NCBI GenBank assembly: GCA_964459445.1
Contig: CAYWMP010000146.1
Coordinates: forward strand, 1-15,279
DNA from: CAYWMP01 sp964459445
GTDB taxonomy: Bacteria > Desulfobacterota > DSM-4660 > Desulfatiglandales > HGW-15
DNA length: 15,279 nt
Direction of reading: 5' to 3'
Shown: positions 5,473 to 12,693 of the stretch, piece by piece
How positions within the stretch are numbered: the first letter of the stretch is position 1
Layout: every line of letters starts with the position of its first letter
Program-made: the position numbers and the translations under genes
Notes under the pieces: model-generated
Databases searched by the model: none
What the model saw: the letters and a program-made list of their open reading frames with translations, nothing else
What the model was told of the DNA's origin: nothing

Positions 5473-7671
5473 CTAGAGTTCTCCCAGACCAAGTAACCTA
5501 AACGAAACCATAATATTCTCTATCTCGTCGATCTTTCCCGTATGAAACCGCAGGCCCCAACACTGGGCTTCATAATCCAGCCAATAACTGCTCTCTAGGG
5601 TATGATCAAAATCGAGATCCCTTTTCAAAGAAGTGCCGGTTGAGAAGCCGTGAAACAAATTGATATCCAAGTAATAGGTTAGGGCCTTACTCCCATCCTC
5701 TTCATATTGGAAGTCAATCTCATACTTGTCCTCCCTGTCCCCCGATCGATCCACACTCAAATCAAGAGACAGGTCGGCAAATGAGATGTCCCCAACGGCC
5801 CAATCCCACTGAGCCTCGGCATCGATATCGAAACTTGGCCAGGGCCTGATATCCATTTTCGCTGTTAGGGGTTCAAAGGGCTCTTCTTCACGGGTCGGAT
5901 CGTCATCACGTCTTGCCTCGTCCACACTATAGGGTTGGCTCAGGGTAAATGTGAACCATTGTCTGTATAATGTTTCTCCTTCATCCTTTTCCCTTCTTGC
6001 GTCGAGCAGGTTTTCAAGTTCCAAGGTTATCCTGTTTATTTTTCCATCCACATCGATAGGTTCAAACCAGGGCATGAACCGGTCCTGATCCTTTGCTTCA
6101 CGGAATTCATAGGTGAGGGATGGGGTCACTTTGTGTTTAAAGGCCTTCGCCTCCCTCCATTCGAAATCATAGATTCTTTCCAGGATAGTCGACATTCTCC
6201 CCTTCAAATCGTAGGCGTCCCTTGATTGTTGATCGATATTTTGGGGATCACTGTCGAGCCATTGGGTTGTTCGCATGTAATTGATGGACGGTTCGAATTG
6301 AAGATACTGGCCAAAAAACATCGGGTAGGTGAGTGTGGGAGAAAAGGATAATCGGTTTCCTTTAATGCCGTCTTCGCGCCAGACATAATCGTAATCCGCA
6401 TCGAATTTGAGGAACAGATCGGGATCGAACAATGCCTTAGGAAGAAGTGAGAAATCGAGTCCGGCCAATGATTGGCTCGTGTCGTCAAGGGATGGATTTT
6501 CCGGACGCTGATTAAAAACGGAGGCTGCTTGCATGCTGTATTCGTCTTTGTCGCGGCTTAGCCTCAAGGCCGATCTTCTGGTAGGTGAACGAATCTCTTC
6601 AACTGGGCGACCAAAGCCCTTAGCTAAATCCGGCCTTGATTCCAACCCAAAGAGTCCACCGCCGAACTCCTTTAAATAGTCTTGATCGCTTACGTAATCC
6701 GTATCCAATTTGAGTTCAATATTATAGGGGAGTTGCTGATCGATCCTGCTCCGCAACCAATAGCGCGTCTCGTTGGTTCTTGGCAACGGGCTTAGCTCGG
6801 CTTCTTCCGGATTACTCAAATCCTTTTCATCCTTCAGGTCCTTTAGGATGTCGAAGAGGAAGGTCCCCTTAGAATTATTTTCTGCAACATAACGAAATTC
6901 CAATCCTTGCTTAAAGCCCCGTTCCGTCATATAGCGTTCATAAAAAGTCACGTCGGTCTGATCGTTTATGGCCCAAAAAAAGGGAATTTCCACATCCGCG
7001 CCGTTTAGGCTGGAGTAACCAAATCCAGGAGTAAGAAAACCTGTCTTTCGTTTGGTGTTTACCGGAAAGGCGGCATAGGGAAGATAAAAAATTGGGAAGT
7101 CTCTTATTCTCAATGCCGTATCTCTCACCTCTCCATACCCTTCCACTGTTACCTCCACCTCCGAGCCGGTAATGCTCCACGCCGGCCTTTCGCCATCGCA
7201 GGTCGTCAGGCGACAGTTTTTGACCCTGTATGTGTTGGGCCCCAGTTTTTCCATCACCTTTCCGTTGAGGTAGTAGTGGTTTTCTTGAAGGAAAAGTCGA
7301 CCTTCTCTCACCTGCCCCGTGTTCGTCTTAAGATTAAAAATCCCCCATTCCCCCTCGAGAGTGTCTCCCTTGCTCTCCAGACGCAACCCTCCTGAAACCT
7401 CCACAACTCCCGTTTTTTCATTGTACTTGGCCGATTGAGCCCTTAGCACTTGATCGCCCCGTGTGAAGACCACATCCCCTTCCGCGATAAAGAGATCCTC
7501 ATTCTCCAAATAGCTCAATTTCTCGGCCGTGATCTCCCACCGGACATTGCTGTCTTCTAAAAGTTTTTCGTTTATTGGTTGATCTTCAGCTTGGGAAGGG
7601 TTGACGGGAAGGGAAAATAAGAAAAGCAATGACAAACCAAGGCACGCCCAACTGGTCAGAGATCTGGAAAT
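5473..7671 (-). CDS. lptD: LPS-assembly protein LptD, probable ATT start
   Basis: Outer-membrane beta-barrel that, with LptE, inserts lipopolysaccharide into the outer leaflet. The N-terminal OstA/LptA-like jellyroll (about 40-170 of 732) leads into a barrel rich in aromatic and alternating acidic strands, ending FRLLGLGEL. The TTG at 7633-7635 gives a truncated 16-residue signal without basic residues. Reading on upstream to ATT 7669-7671, 9 nt from a perfect AGGAGG (7681-7686), gives a normal signal peptide: Arg3, a hydrophobic core about 9-22, and cleavage after SQA (26-28). CTG at 7657-7659 is a less likely start. Mature cysteines are C153, C158 and a single C704. It lies 33 bp behind folC and is probably co-transcribed with it. 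The family call is secure; the start is inferred. Confidence 0.93.
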   Translation of the reverse strand: MSRSLTSWACLGLSLLFLFSLPVNPSQAEDQPINEKLLEDSNVRWEITAEKLSYLENEDLFIAEGDVVFTRGDQVLRAQSAKYNEKTGVVEVSGGLRLESKGDTLEGEWGIFNLKTNTGQVREGRLFLQENHYYLNGKVMEKLGPNTYRVKNCRLTTCDGERPAWSITGSEVEVTVEGYGEVRDTALRIRDFPIFYLPYAAFPVNTKRKTGFLTPGFGYSSLNGADVEIPFFWAINDQTDVTFYERYMTERGFKQGLEFRYVAENNSKGTFLFDILKDLKDEKDLSNPEEAELSPLPRTNETRYWLRSRIDQQLPYNIELKLDTDYVSDQDYLKEFGGGLFGLESRPDLAKGFGRPVEEIRSPTRRSALRLSRDKDEYSMQAASVFNQRPENPSLDDTSQSLAGLDFSLLPKALFDPDLFLKFDADYDYVWREDGIKGNRLSFSPTLTYPMFFGQYLQFEPSINYMRTTQWLDSDPQNIDQQSRDAYDLKGRMSTILERIYDFEWREAKAFKHKVTPSLTYEFREAKDQDRFMPWFEPIDVDGKINRITLELENLLDARREKDEGETLYRQWFTFTLSQPYSVDEARRDDDPTREEEPFEPLTAKMDIRPWPSFDIDAEAQWDWAVGDISFADLSLDLSVDRSGDREDKYEIDFQYEEDGSKALTYYLDINLFHGFSTGTSLKRDLDFDHTLESSYWLDYEAQCWGLRFHTGKIDEIENIMVSFRLLGLGEL

Positions 7672-7680
7672 AGCGCTCTT

Positions 7681-7686
7681 CCTCCT
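7681..7686 (-). promoter_or_regulatory. lptD ribosome binding site (AGGAGG)
   Basis: A full-consensus AGGAGG on the minus strand, 9 nt before ATT 7669-7671. No ATG or GTG lies within reach. The TTG at 7633-7635 is 45 nt away and the CTG at 7657-7659 is 21 nt away, so the site points to the ATT. Confidence 0.65.
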
Positions 7687-7704
7687 TTTATGGGGATATT
7701 TCCT

Positions 7705-9000
7705 TTAGATCGGATCCGGTCTGAATCTTTTGGGATCCAAGTATGTCAGTGCTTCTCCGACCGTGAAGAGTGACCCGCAAATTAAAATCATGTCTTCCTT
7801 GTTGGCTAAGGTTTTTGCCTTTTCAATGGCCTCCGGGATCGAAGGAACCGATTCACCGGGTTTGCCTAAGGAAACGCCCACTTTCTCCAGGTTTTTAGGA
7901 TTTGCGGCACGGTAATAGTTAGGTCGGGTATAGACCACATAATCTGCCATGGGGACGACGCCATGAACAACCTTTTTGATGTCCTTGTCCTCCATGACAC
8001 CTATGACTAATATCATACGTTGGTAGCAAAAGTCATGCCCTATGGAATCCGCCAGCGTCCTTATGGCTGCAGGGTTATGGGCCCCGTCCAAAAGGATGTA
8101 CGGTTTTTCTGAGATCACATGCATTCTCCCGGGCCATTGCGTTGCCCTTAGGCCCTCAACGATATGATGCTTCTCCAGGGGATGCCCCTTTTTCTCAAGC
8201 AACTCGAGGGCCGCCAGGGCCGTAGCCGTGTTTCGCCTCTGAAACCTCCCATGAAGCGGCACTGCAAGGTTTCTCAGGGTTCGGTTGATGCCGTAGTAAT
8301 CTATACCCGTACCCCTGGTTCGATATCGCACGTCTTTCCCGATTCGCCAGAAAGGTGCGCGTCTTTTTTCGCACGTTGCTTGTAGGAATTGGATTACGGA
8401 AGGCTGTGTTGCTGCCGTTACCAGATCTACGCCCCGTTTGATGATGCCGGCCTTTTCGCTGGCGATATCAAGTAGGTGGGATCCCAGAAAGGACTGGTGC
8501 TCAAGGGAGATATTGGTAATCACTGAGACCGCGGGCCTGATGACATTGGTCGCATCGAGACGCCCGCCCATTCCTACCTCAATAATGGATATATCTGTTT
8601 CCTTTCTCGTAAAATAGAGGAGGGCCATAGACGTGGTCACTTCAAAAAATGTGGGAAGTTCCTTTTGATTGATGACGTCCATCAATTCTAACGTAATGGC
8701 CGTCATGTCTTTTTGAGAAATTTCCCGACCATTGATACGAAACCGTTCCGTGAATCTTACGAGATGCGGAGAAGAATAGAAGCCCACCTTCAACCCGGCG
8801 CGGATGAGCACGGACTCCATCATTGCAGCGACCGATCCCTTTCCATTGCTTCCTGCAATGTGAATATACTCCTGACCGAGATGTGGGTTGCCAAGTGCCT
8901 TGAGCAGGTTGGATGTCTTTGAAAGACCGAACTTTATGCCGTATTTTTGTAAACTATATAGATATTCAAGGGCATCTTTGTATGAAACGTTCTTTTTCAT
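7705..9000 (-). CDS. folC: Dihydrofolate synthase / folylpolyglutamate synthase (FolC)
   Basis: Cytoplasmic Mur-ligase-like enzyme that adds glutamate to dihydropteroate and/or folates using ATP. The 431-residue protein carries the P-loop AGSNGKGS at 49-56. SSPHLVRFTERFRINGR follows at 76-92, EVGMGGRLDATN at 141-152, and SEKAGIIK at 181-188. The C-terminal domain has WPGR at 289-292, DGAHNPAA at 305-312 and GSLFTVGEA at 409-417. Whether it makes dihydrofolate, polyglutamates or both cannot be told here. No Shine-Dalgarno is visible before the ATG; a -10-like TATAAT lies at 9021-9026. lptD follows after 33 bp. Confidence 0.96.
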   Translation of the reverse strand: MKKNVSYKDALEYLYSLQKYGIKFGLSKTSNLLKALGNPHLGQEYIHIAGSNGKGSVAAMMESVLIRAGLKVGFYSSPHLVRFTERFRINGREISQKDMTAITLELMDVINQKELPTFFEVTTSMALLYFTRKETDISIIEVGMGGRLDATNVIRPAVSVITNISLEHQSFLGSHLLDIASEKAGIIKRGVDLVTAATQPSVIQFLQATCEKRRAPFWRIGKDVRYRTRGTGIDYYGINRTLRNLAVPLHGRFQRRNTATALAALELLEKKGHPLEKHHIVEGLRATQWPGRMHVISEKPYILLDGAHNPAAIRTLADSIGHDFCYQRMILVIGVMEDKDIKKVVHGVVPMADYVVYTRPNYYRAANPKNLEKVGVSLGKPGESVPSIPEAIEKAKTLANKEDMILICGSLFTVGEALTYLDPKRFRPDPI

Positions 9001-9020
9001 TGGAGTATTGATATAATGAG

Positions 9021-9026
9021 ATTATA
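9021..9026 (-). promoter_or_regulatory. Possible -10 box for folC-lptD
   Basis: TATAAT on the minus strand, 20 nt before the folC ATG, would give a leader of about 14 nt. No good -35 hexamer is found at 16-18 nt, so this is only a candidate. Confidence 0.35.
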
Positions 9027-9040
9027 ACCTGTTCTTTAGA

Positions 9041-9196
9041 GCAGGCTGATCAAATATGTCCAGATGCAAGTTGAGTCATGCGAAATCCCGCACTCGGGAG
9101 CTCACGAAGTTCCGAGGAATGAGTGTACTTTGTCAGTGCGCCGCAATGACGAGGATCGAGTATAATGCAGTAGACGGGCGTTTTTGATCAGTCTGC
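9041..9196. repeat. Second type of palindromic intergenic repeat
   Basis: The inverted termini GCAGGCTGATCAAA 9041-9054 and TTTGATCAGTCTGC 9183-9196 match at 13 of 14 positions. Inside are GATGCAAG near the left end and ATGCAGTAGACGGGCG before the right end. A small TCCCG/CGGGA hairpin lies at 9086-9099. The element fills the whole gap between the helicase stop (9199) and the folC start region. Shorter stretches resembling its right end occur at 12590-12613 and 15034-15056. It has no coding content. Confidence 0.7.
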
Positions 9197-9198
9197 TT

Positions 9199-11352
9199 TC
9201 ACATTCTTTCCAGCGTCGTGTAACCTAGATGCAATAACTTGCGACCCACATTTCTAAAAAGCACCTCAACCTTTTCCTTGTCAATAAATTTGGAAATCAC
9301 GCCGGGGCCAAAAGCCGGATGCTTTACCCTATCGCCCGGACGCAGACCTGAAGGGGCGACAGGGGCATTTATTGTCTCTGAAGGTTGTTCTTTAGTCCAT
9401 TGGATTGAAGGCAGTCTTCCTGGCGATCTTGAGAAATCACGTTCCATGACGTCATTCGGTAAGGCCTCAATAAAGCTTGAGAGCCCATGCCTATAACCAC
9501 TGTCTCCAAATTGCCATACCTTCGGCGTCTCTTGACTTGGATAACAGAGGGTCAACTCGTCCTTGGCTCGCGTCGCGGCAACATACATCAGACGGCGTTC
9601 CTCCTCAATAGCATCCGAATTCGCATTCGCCCTGGCAGAAGGGAAATAACCTTCCATCACCCATATGATGTACACCTGGGCCCATTCAAGCCCCTTCGCA
9701 GAATGCACCGTAGATAGAGTCAGGCGATCTCCTATGGAGGTCTGCTCCAGATCTGCGGTGCTCGTTGGCGGCTCTAACATCAGGTCGTCAAGAAAGGACT
9801 TCGTGCTTCGGTAACGGCTTGCCATGGTTACCAATTGACCAAGATCCTTTTGTCGTCTCGGGAAATCATCAAATTGCTTTTTAAGAATGGGATCATAGTA
9901 TTCCATGACAAGTTCGACCGCTCTTGCCGGCGTGGCGCCCTTTGTCGATATTTGTCTCATGAGCTCGGTCAGGGTGCCCAACCCCCTGTCCGCCTTGCGA
10001 GCCCTGGGCCATTCCCCCACCTCCCATGGAGAACGCTTTCCCTCTTTCATCCAGTTTATGATGGCTTGGCTCTTTCCCTGTCCTATATTTCTAATAAGTC
10101 TGAGTATTCTCCCCCAGCTTATAATGTCGTCGCCGTTTATAACCACCCTGAGATGGGCAAGAAGATCTTTTATATGAGCCGACTCAGTAAACCTGAAACC
10201 ACCATACTTAACAAAGGGGATGCCCTGCCTAGCAAGTTCCACTTCCAGCTCAAAGGAGTGATGGCCGGCACGGAATAGTACGGCTATTTCCTTCAAGGAA
10301 CGCCCTTGACTCAAATGGTCCCTTAATGATCGGGAAATGAACAAGGCCTGCTCCGGTTCGGTTCTTGTATCGACGGCCCTGGGCAAGACGCCGTCACCCC
10401 GTTGCGTGTACAGGCATTTGGTGTATTTTTCCTGGGCCTGATCCATGAGGGAATTGGTGAATGTGAGTATAGGCTGGGTTGATCTATAGTTCTCTTCAAG
10501 TTTTATGACCTTTGCATCCGGGAACAGGTGCGGAAAATCGAACATGTTTCTATAGTTGGCTCCTCGGAAGGAATAAATGGATTGGGAATCATCGCCGACA
10601 ACCATAATATTATTGTGGCTGTCGGCCAACCACTTGACTATGTCCGCCTGGATGCCGTTGGTGTCTTGGTATTCATCCACCATGACATAGCGGTAGCGCT
10701 CGCCCAGCTGCTTACGGATCTCGACCCTTTCACTTAAAAGTTGTCTAAAAAAAATAATGAGGTCATCGTAGTCCATGAGCTGGTTTTCCCTTTTATAAGT
10801 CCTGTAGAGGGTGGCCAGTCTGTCAACATAGGGAAGATATTCGAGGAATTGGGCATACTCGTCTCTTAAAAGCGTTTCAACAGATACTTGAAGGTTTGCC
10901 GCTTTGCTCAGAATGCTGGCCATGGTCGATCTCTTGGGGAACCTGATGCCCCCCCTGTCGATCTGCATGTCCCGAACCAGGGCCTGAACAGCCTCTTCCA
11001 TATCCGACCGGTCGAGTATGGTGAAGTTGGTTTCAAATCCCAGCAGGCCTGCGTTTGCCCTCAGCACTCGGTGGGCAAGCGAGTGAAAAGTTCCTCCGGA
11101 GACGTTTTTGCATCGGTCATCGGCCAATCCTGCCGCCCTTTCGAGCATTTCTCCGGCAGCCTTTCTTGTAAATGTAAGCAAAAGGATGCTCTCCGGATGA
11201 ACGCCCATCTCCACCAGCCGGGCGACCCTGTAAACCAGAGTCCTTGTTTTCCCGCTTCCCGCACCCGCAATAACCAACACCGGGCCGTCAACAGTCATGA
11301 CCGCTTTTCGTTGGGCAGGGTTCAGCACCCTTTCATAATCAATCTTTGACAA
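9199..11352 (-). CDS. UvrD/PcrA/Rep family ATP-dependent DNA helicase
   Basis: SF1A 3'-5' helicase used in nucleotide excision repair, replication restart or conflict resolution. The 717 residues are close to the length of PcrA. The Q motif is LNPAQ at 10-14 and Walker A is AGAGSGKT at 29-36. Motif Ia is TFTRKAAGEM at 60-69, Ib is GTFHS at 87-91, and II is VDEYQDTN at 225-232. Motif III is VVGDDSQSIYSFRGA at 251-265, IV is ENYRST at 287-292, V lies at 546-557 and VI at 583-597. The C-terminal Tudor-like domain (about 669-717, RPGDRVKHPAFGPG) resembles the RNA-polymerase-contacting tail of UvrD/PcrA. The start is TTG, 8 nt after AAAGGAAG (11361-11368). UvrD, PcrA and Rep cannot be separated with certainty; the tail favours UvrD/PcrA. 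Confidence 0.95.
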   Translation of the reverse strand: MSKIDYERVLNPAQRKAVMTVDGPVLVIAGAGSGKTRTLVYRVARLVEMGVHPESILLLTFTRKAAGEMLERAAGLADDRCKNVSGGTFHSLAHRVLRANAGLLGFETNFTILDRSDMEEAVQALVRDMQIDRGGIRFPKRSTMASILSKAANLQVSVETLLRDEYAQFLEYLPYVDRLATLYRTYKRENQLMDYDDLIIFFRQLLSERVEIRKQLGERYRYVMVDEYQDTNGIQADIVKWLADSHNNIMVVGDDSQSIYSFRGANYRNMFDFPHLFPDAKVIKLEENYRSTQPILTFTNSLMDQAQEKYTKCLYTQRGDGVLPRAVDTRTEPEQALFISRSLRDHLSQGRSLKEIAVLFRAGHHSFELEVELARQGIPFVKYGGFRFTESAHIKDLLAHLRVVINGDDIISWGRILRLIRNIGQGKSQAIINWMKEGKRSPWEVGEWPRARKADRGLGTLTELMRQISTKGATPARAVELVMEYYDPILKKQFDDFPRRQKDLGQLVTMASRYRSTKSFLDDLMLEPPTSTADLEQTSIGDRLTLSTVHSAKGLEWAQVYIIWVMEGYFPSARANANSDAIEEERRLMYVAATRAKDELTLCYPSQETPKVWQFGDSGYRHGLSSFIEALPNDVMERDFSRSPGRLPSIQWTKEQPSETINAPVAPSGLRPGDRVKHPAFGPGVISKFIDKEKVEVLFRNVGRKLLHLGYTTLERM

Positions 11353-11360
11353 GTGGTTTA

Positions 11361-11368
11361 CTTCCTTT
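11361..11368 (-). promoter_or_regulatory. Helicase ribosome binding site
   Basis: AAAGGAAG on the minus strand, 8 nt before the TTG start at 11350-11352. No other start codon lies at a suitable distance. Confidence 0.65.
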
Positions 11369-11415
11369 CGCTACTTGTTTGTTGTCCCTGTTTTGTTTCT
11401 TCAACTAAACTTTTC

Positions 11416-11485
11416 AGCCACTACGACAGGAAGGCACAAAGAAGAAACCGTCACTTTTGAAGTGCTTTTAGTGGCTTAGTGCCTT
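11416..11485. repeat. Crossed inverted repeats in the helicase leader
   Basis: AGCCACTA 11416-11423 is complementary to TAGTGGCT 11469-11476. AAGGCAC 11431-11437 is complementary to GTGCCTT 11479-11485. The two pairings cross, which is pseudoknot topology on either strand. A small CACTT/AAGTG hairpin (11452-11464) sits between. It lies between the Yip1-like gene and the helicase, about 48 nt ahead of the helicase ribosome binding site. It also resembles dispersed repeats built on the words GGCAC and CACAAAG, so a repeat origin is as likely as a regulatory RNA. Confidence 0.5.
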
Positions 11486-11501
11486 TGTGGCTTAACTATT
11501 A

Positions 11502-12293
11502 TCATTTCAGGAAAACCAGCGACATTACGACGGCCATAATCCCCAAAATGATCAGGCCGAAAGGTATGAGGATGGCGATGATAACCCTTAGATAAGAGGT
11601 TTCATGGATTTCTCGAAGCCCGATGATTTGGACGATAAATTGCCAAAGGCTGGCTGCCAGTCCGCCGATAAATGGAACGATTCCTAAAACCTGAGTGGCC
11701 TGTGAGTAAGAAACAACCCTGAAGGTCGCTTCAAAGCCGCCTTTACCTCCACCAACTATGAGCAGTAACACATGAAGCACGGCGCTGCTGAAAAACATCG
11801 CAACAAGGACGAAAATCGGGACTAGTGCCATGAGGATAATGAACAACATGGTTAAAGTCATCTGTCCAACCAGGTCTGTGGCTAACTTGAGAAACCCGCT
11901 ACCCATAACCAGGAATTGCCAGAAAAATCCAAACATTGATCCGATCGATCCCACCAGGAGACCGAATCCAAGGGGTTCTCTAATCCCTCTGCGACAATTC
12001 ATCGTACTGAATAGTTTCTCGGGTGAAAAGAGCGCTGCTTTGGAGGTTTCGTAGATTCCTCCCCAAATTCCCAACTCGGATCGCTTTTCCCATGGTGCAG
12101 ACTCTCGTAGTTCTCGATCTTCAAAACCGCTCGGTTCTTCAACTTGTTCAAAACCAAAAGCCGCTGCTTGACTTGAAAACTCGAATCGGTGTTTACAGCG
12201 CGGACAGGTCGCCCACTTCGCCCTGTCAGGGACTTTATCCCTTGGCATGGACTTTGAAAAATTGCAATTTGGGCAGGTTATCAGTACTGTCAT
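11502..12293 (-). CDS. Zinc-ribbon (MJ0042-type) Yip1-like membrane protein
   Basis: Function unknown. The 263-residue protein has an N-terminal zinc-ribbon with CPNC at 7-10 and CPRC at 30-33, matching the MJ0042 finger-like pattern. An acidic linker (about 45-75) follows. The C-terminal half resembles the Yip1 fold, with hydrophobic segments near 108-130, 145-181 (long enough for two), 200-224 and 235-260. The IPxGLIILG-like final helix and the short loops fit an inner-membrane protein with the zinc ribbon probably in the cytoplasm. Its ATG overlaps the stop of the cysteine-cluster gene upstream (ATGA at 12290-12293), so the two are translationally coupled. The Yip1 assignment rests on overall pattern only. 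Confidence 0.8.
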   Translation of the reverse strand: MTVLITCPNCNFSKSMPRDKVPDRAKWATCPRCKHRFEFSSQAAAFGFEQVEEPSGFEDRELRESAPWEKRSELGIWGGIYETSKAALFSPEKLFSTMNCRRGIREPLGFGLLVGSIGSMFGFFWQFLVMGSGFLKLATDLVGQMTLTMLFIILMALVPIFVLVAMFFSSAVLHVLLLIVGGGKGGFEATFRVVSYSQATQVLGIVPFIGGLAASLWQFIVQIIGLREIHETSYLRVIIAILIPFGLIILGIMAVVMSLVFLK

Positions 12294-12556
12294 TTCTTTC
12301 TGTTTTTTTGTTCATCCATAAGGCGGCTCAGTTCCTTCTTTTGAGACCATCGCTTCAGCCAGCCTATCATGCCTCCCTTTGAAACTCGATCCAGGTGCTC
12401 AGATCGCATCTCAAGTCCCTCCTTTGTTTTTAGAGCTTCAGTTAAGCAAGCCACCTTGTCCGAGCATTCGAAGCATTCGGGGGGGACTTCCCGAAATCCC
12501 CTTTCGCCCATGGGAAACACATTTTCCAATATGCTAAAGCATTCTTTGTTTTCCAT
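12290..12556 (-). CDS. Small cysteine-cluster protein, function unknown
   Basis: An 88-residue protein that I do not recognise as a named family. Cysteines are C6, C28, C31 and C38; the last three form CFEC-x6-C within PPECFECSDKVACL, a plausible metal site. The C-terminal half is strongly basic (MIGWLKRWSQKKELSRLM and a terminal KNRKK). There is no signal peptide or membrane segment. It precedes and overlaps the zinc-ribbon/Yip1-like gene by ATGA, which supports it being a real gene. No Shine-Dalgarno is seen. Instead an extended -10 (TGCTATAAT) ends 6 nt before the ATG, suggesting a leaderless message. A later start at residue 16 is possible but would drop C6. Confidence 0.75.
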   Translation of the reverse strand: MENKECFSILENVFPMGERGFREVPPECFECSDKVACLTEALKTKEGLEMRSEHLDRVSKGGMIGWLKRWSQKKELSRLMDEQKNRKK

Positions 12557-12562
12557 TGATCT

Positions 12563-12571
12563 ATTATAGCA
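12563..12571 (-). promoter_or_regulatory. Extended -10 promoter of the cysteine-cluster/Yip1 operon
   Basis: TGCTATAAT on the minus strand is an extended -10 with a perfect TATAAT. No -35 match lies at 16-18 nt, as is tolerated for extended -10 promoters. The start point would fall at or within a base or so of the A of the ATG at 12556. Confidence 0.55.
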
Positions 12572-12589
12572 GCTTAGAGTGGAACGGCC

Positions 12590-12613
12590 GATGAGCGCTT
12601 TTCATCAGCCTGC
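12590..12613. repeat. Relic end of the second palindromic repeat family
   Basis: The sequence GATGAGCGCTTTTCATCAGCCTGC matches the right end of the element at 9173-9196 at 19 of 24 positions. No left arm was found, so it is a fragment or a chance resemblance within the divergent promoter region. Confidence 0.4.
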
Positions 12614-12656
12614 AGCCTTATACAATAATAGAGGCTTTTGATAAAGACCAAACTCA

Positions 12657-12685
12657 TTGACATTGCCGGTCGCGGCACCTATTAT
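12657..12685 (+). promoter_or_regulatory. Strong sigma70-type promoter for the phosphatase group
   Basis: Consensus TTGACA at 12657-12662, a 17-nt spacer, and TATTAT at 12680-12685. Only 8 nt separate the -10 from the ATG at 12694, so transcription should start at or 1-2 nt before the start codon. No Shine-Dalgarno is present. Confidence 0.75.
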
Positions 12686-12693
12686 CCTCGTTC

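Noticed and set aside
9161..9166. Plus-strand TATAAT inside the 9041-9196 repeat, a possible antisense promoter
   Set aside because: The nearest -35-like TTGTCA is 25 nt upstream, too far, and no plus-strand gene follows.
9835..10278. Long plus-strand open frames antisense to the helicase, also at 10888-11349
   Set aside because: The helicase motifs are intact along the other strand and these frames show no domains or binding sites.
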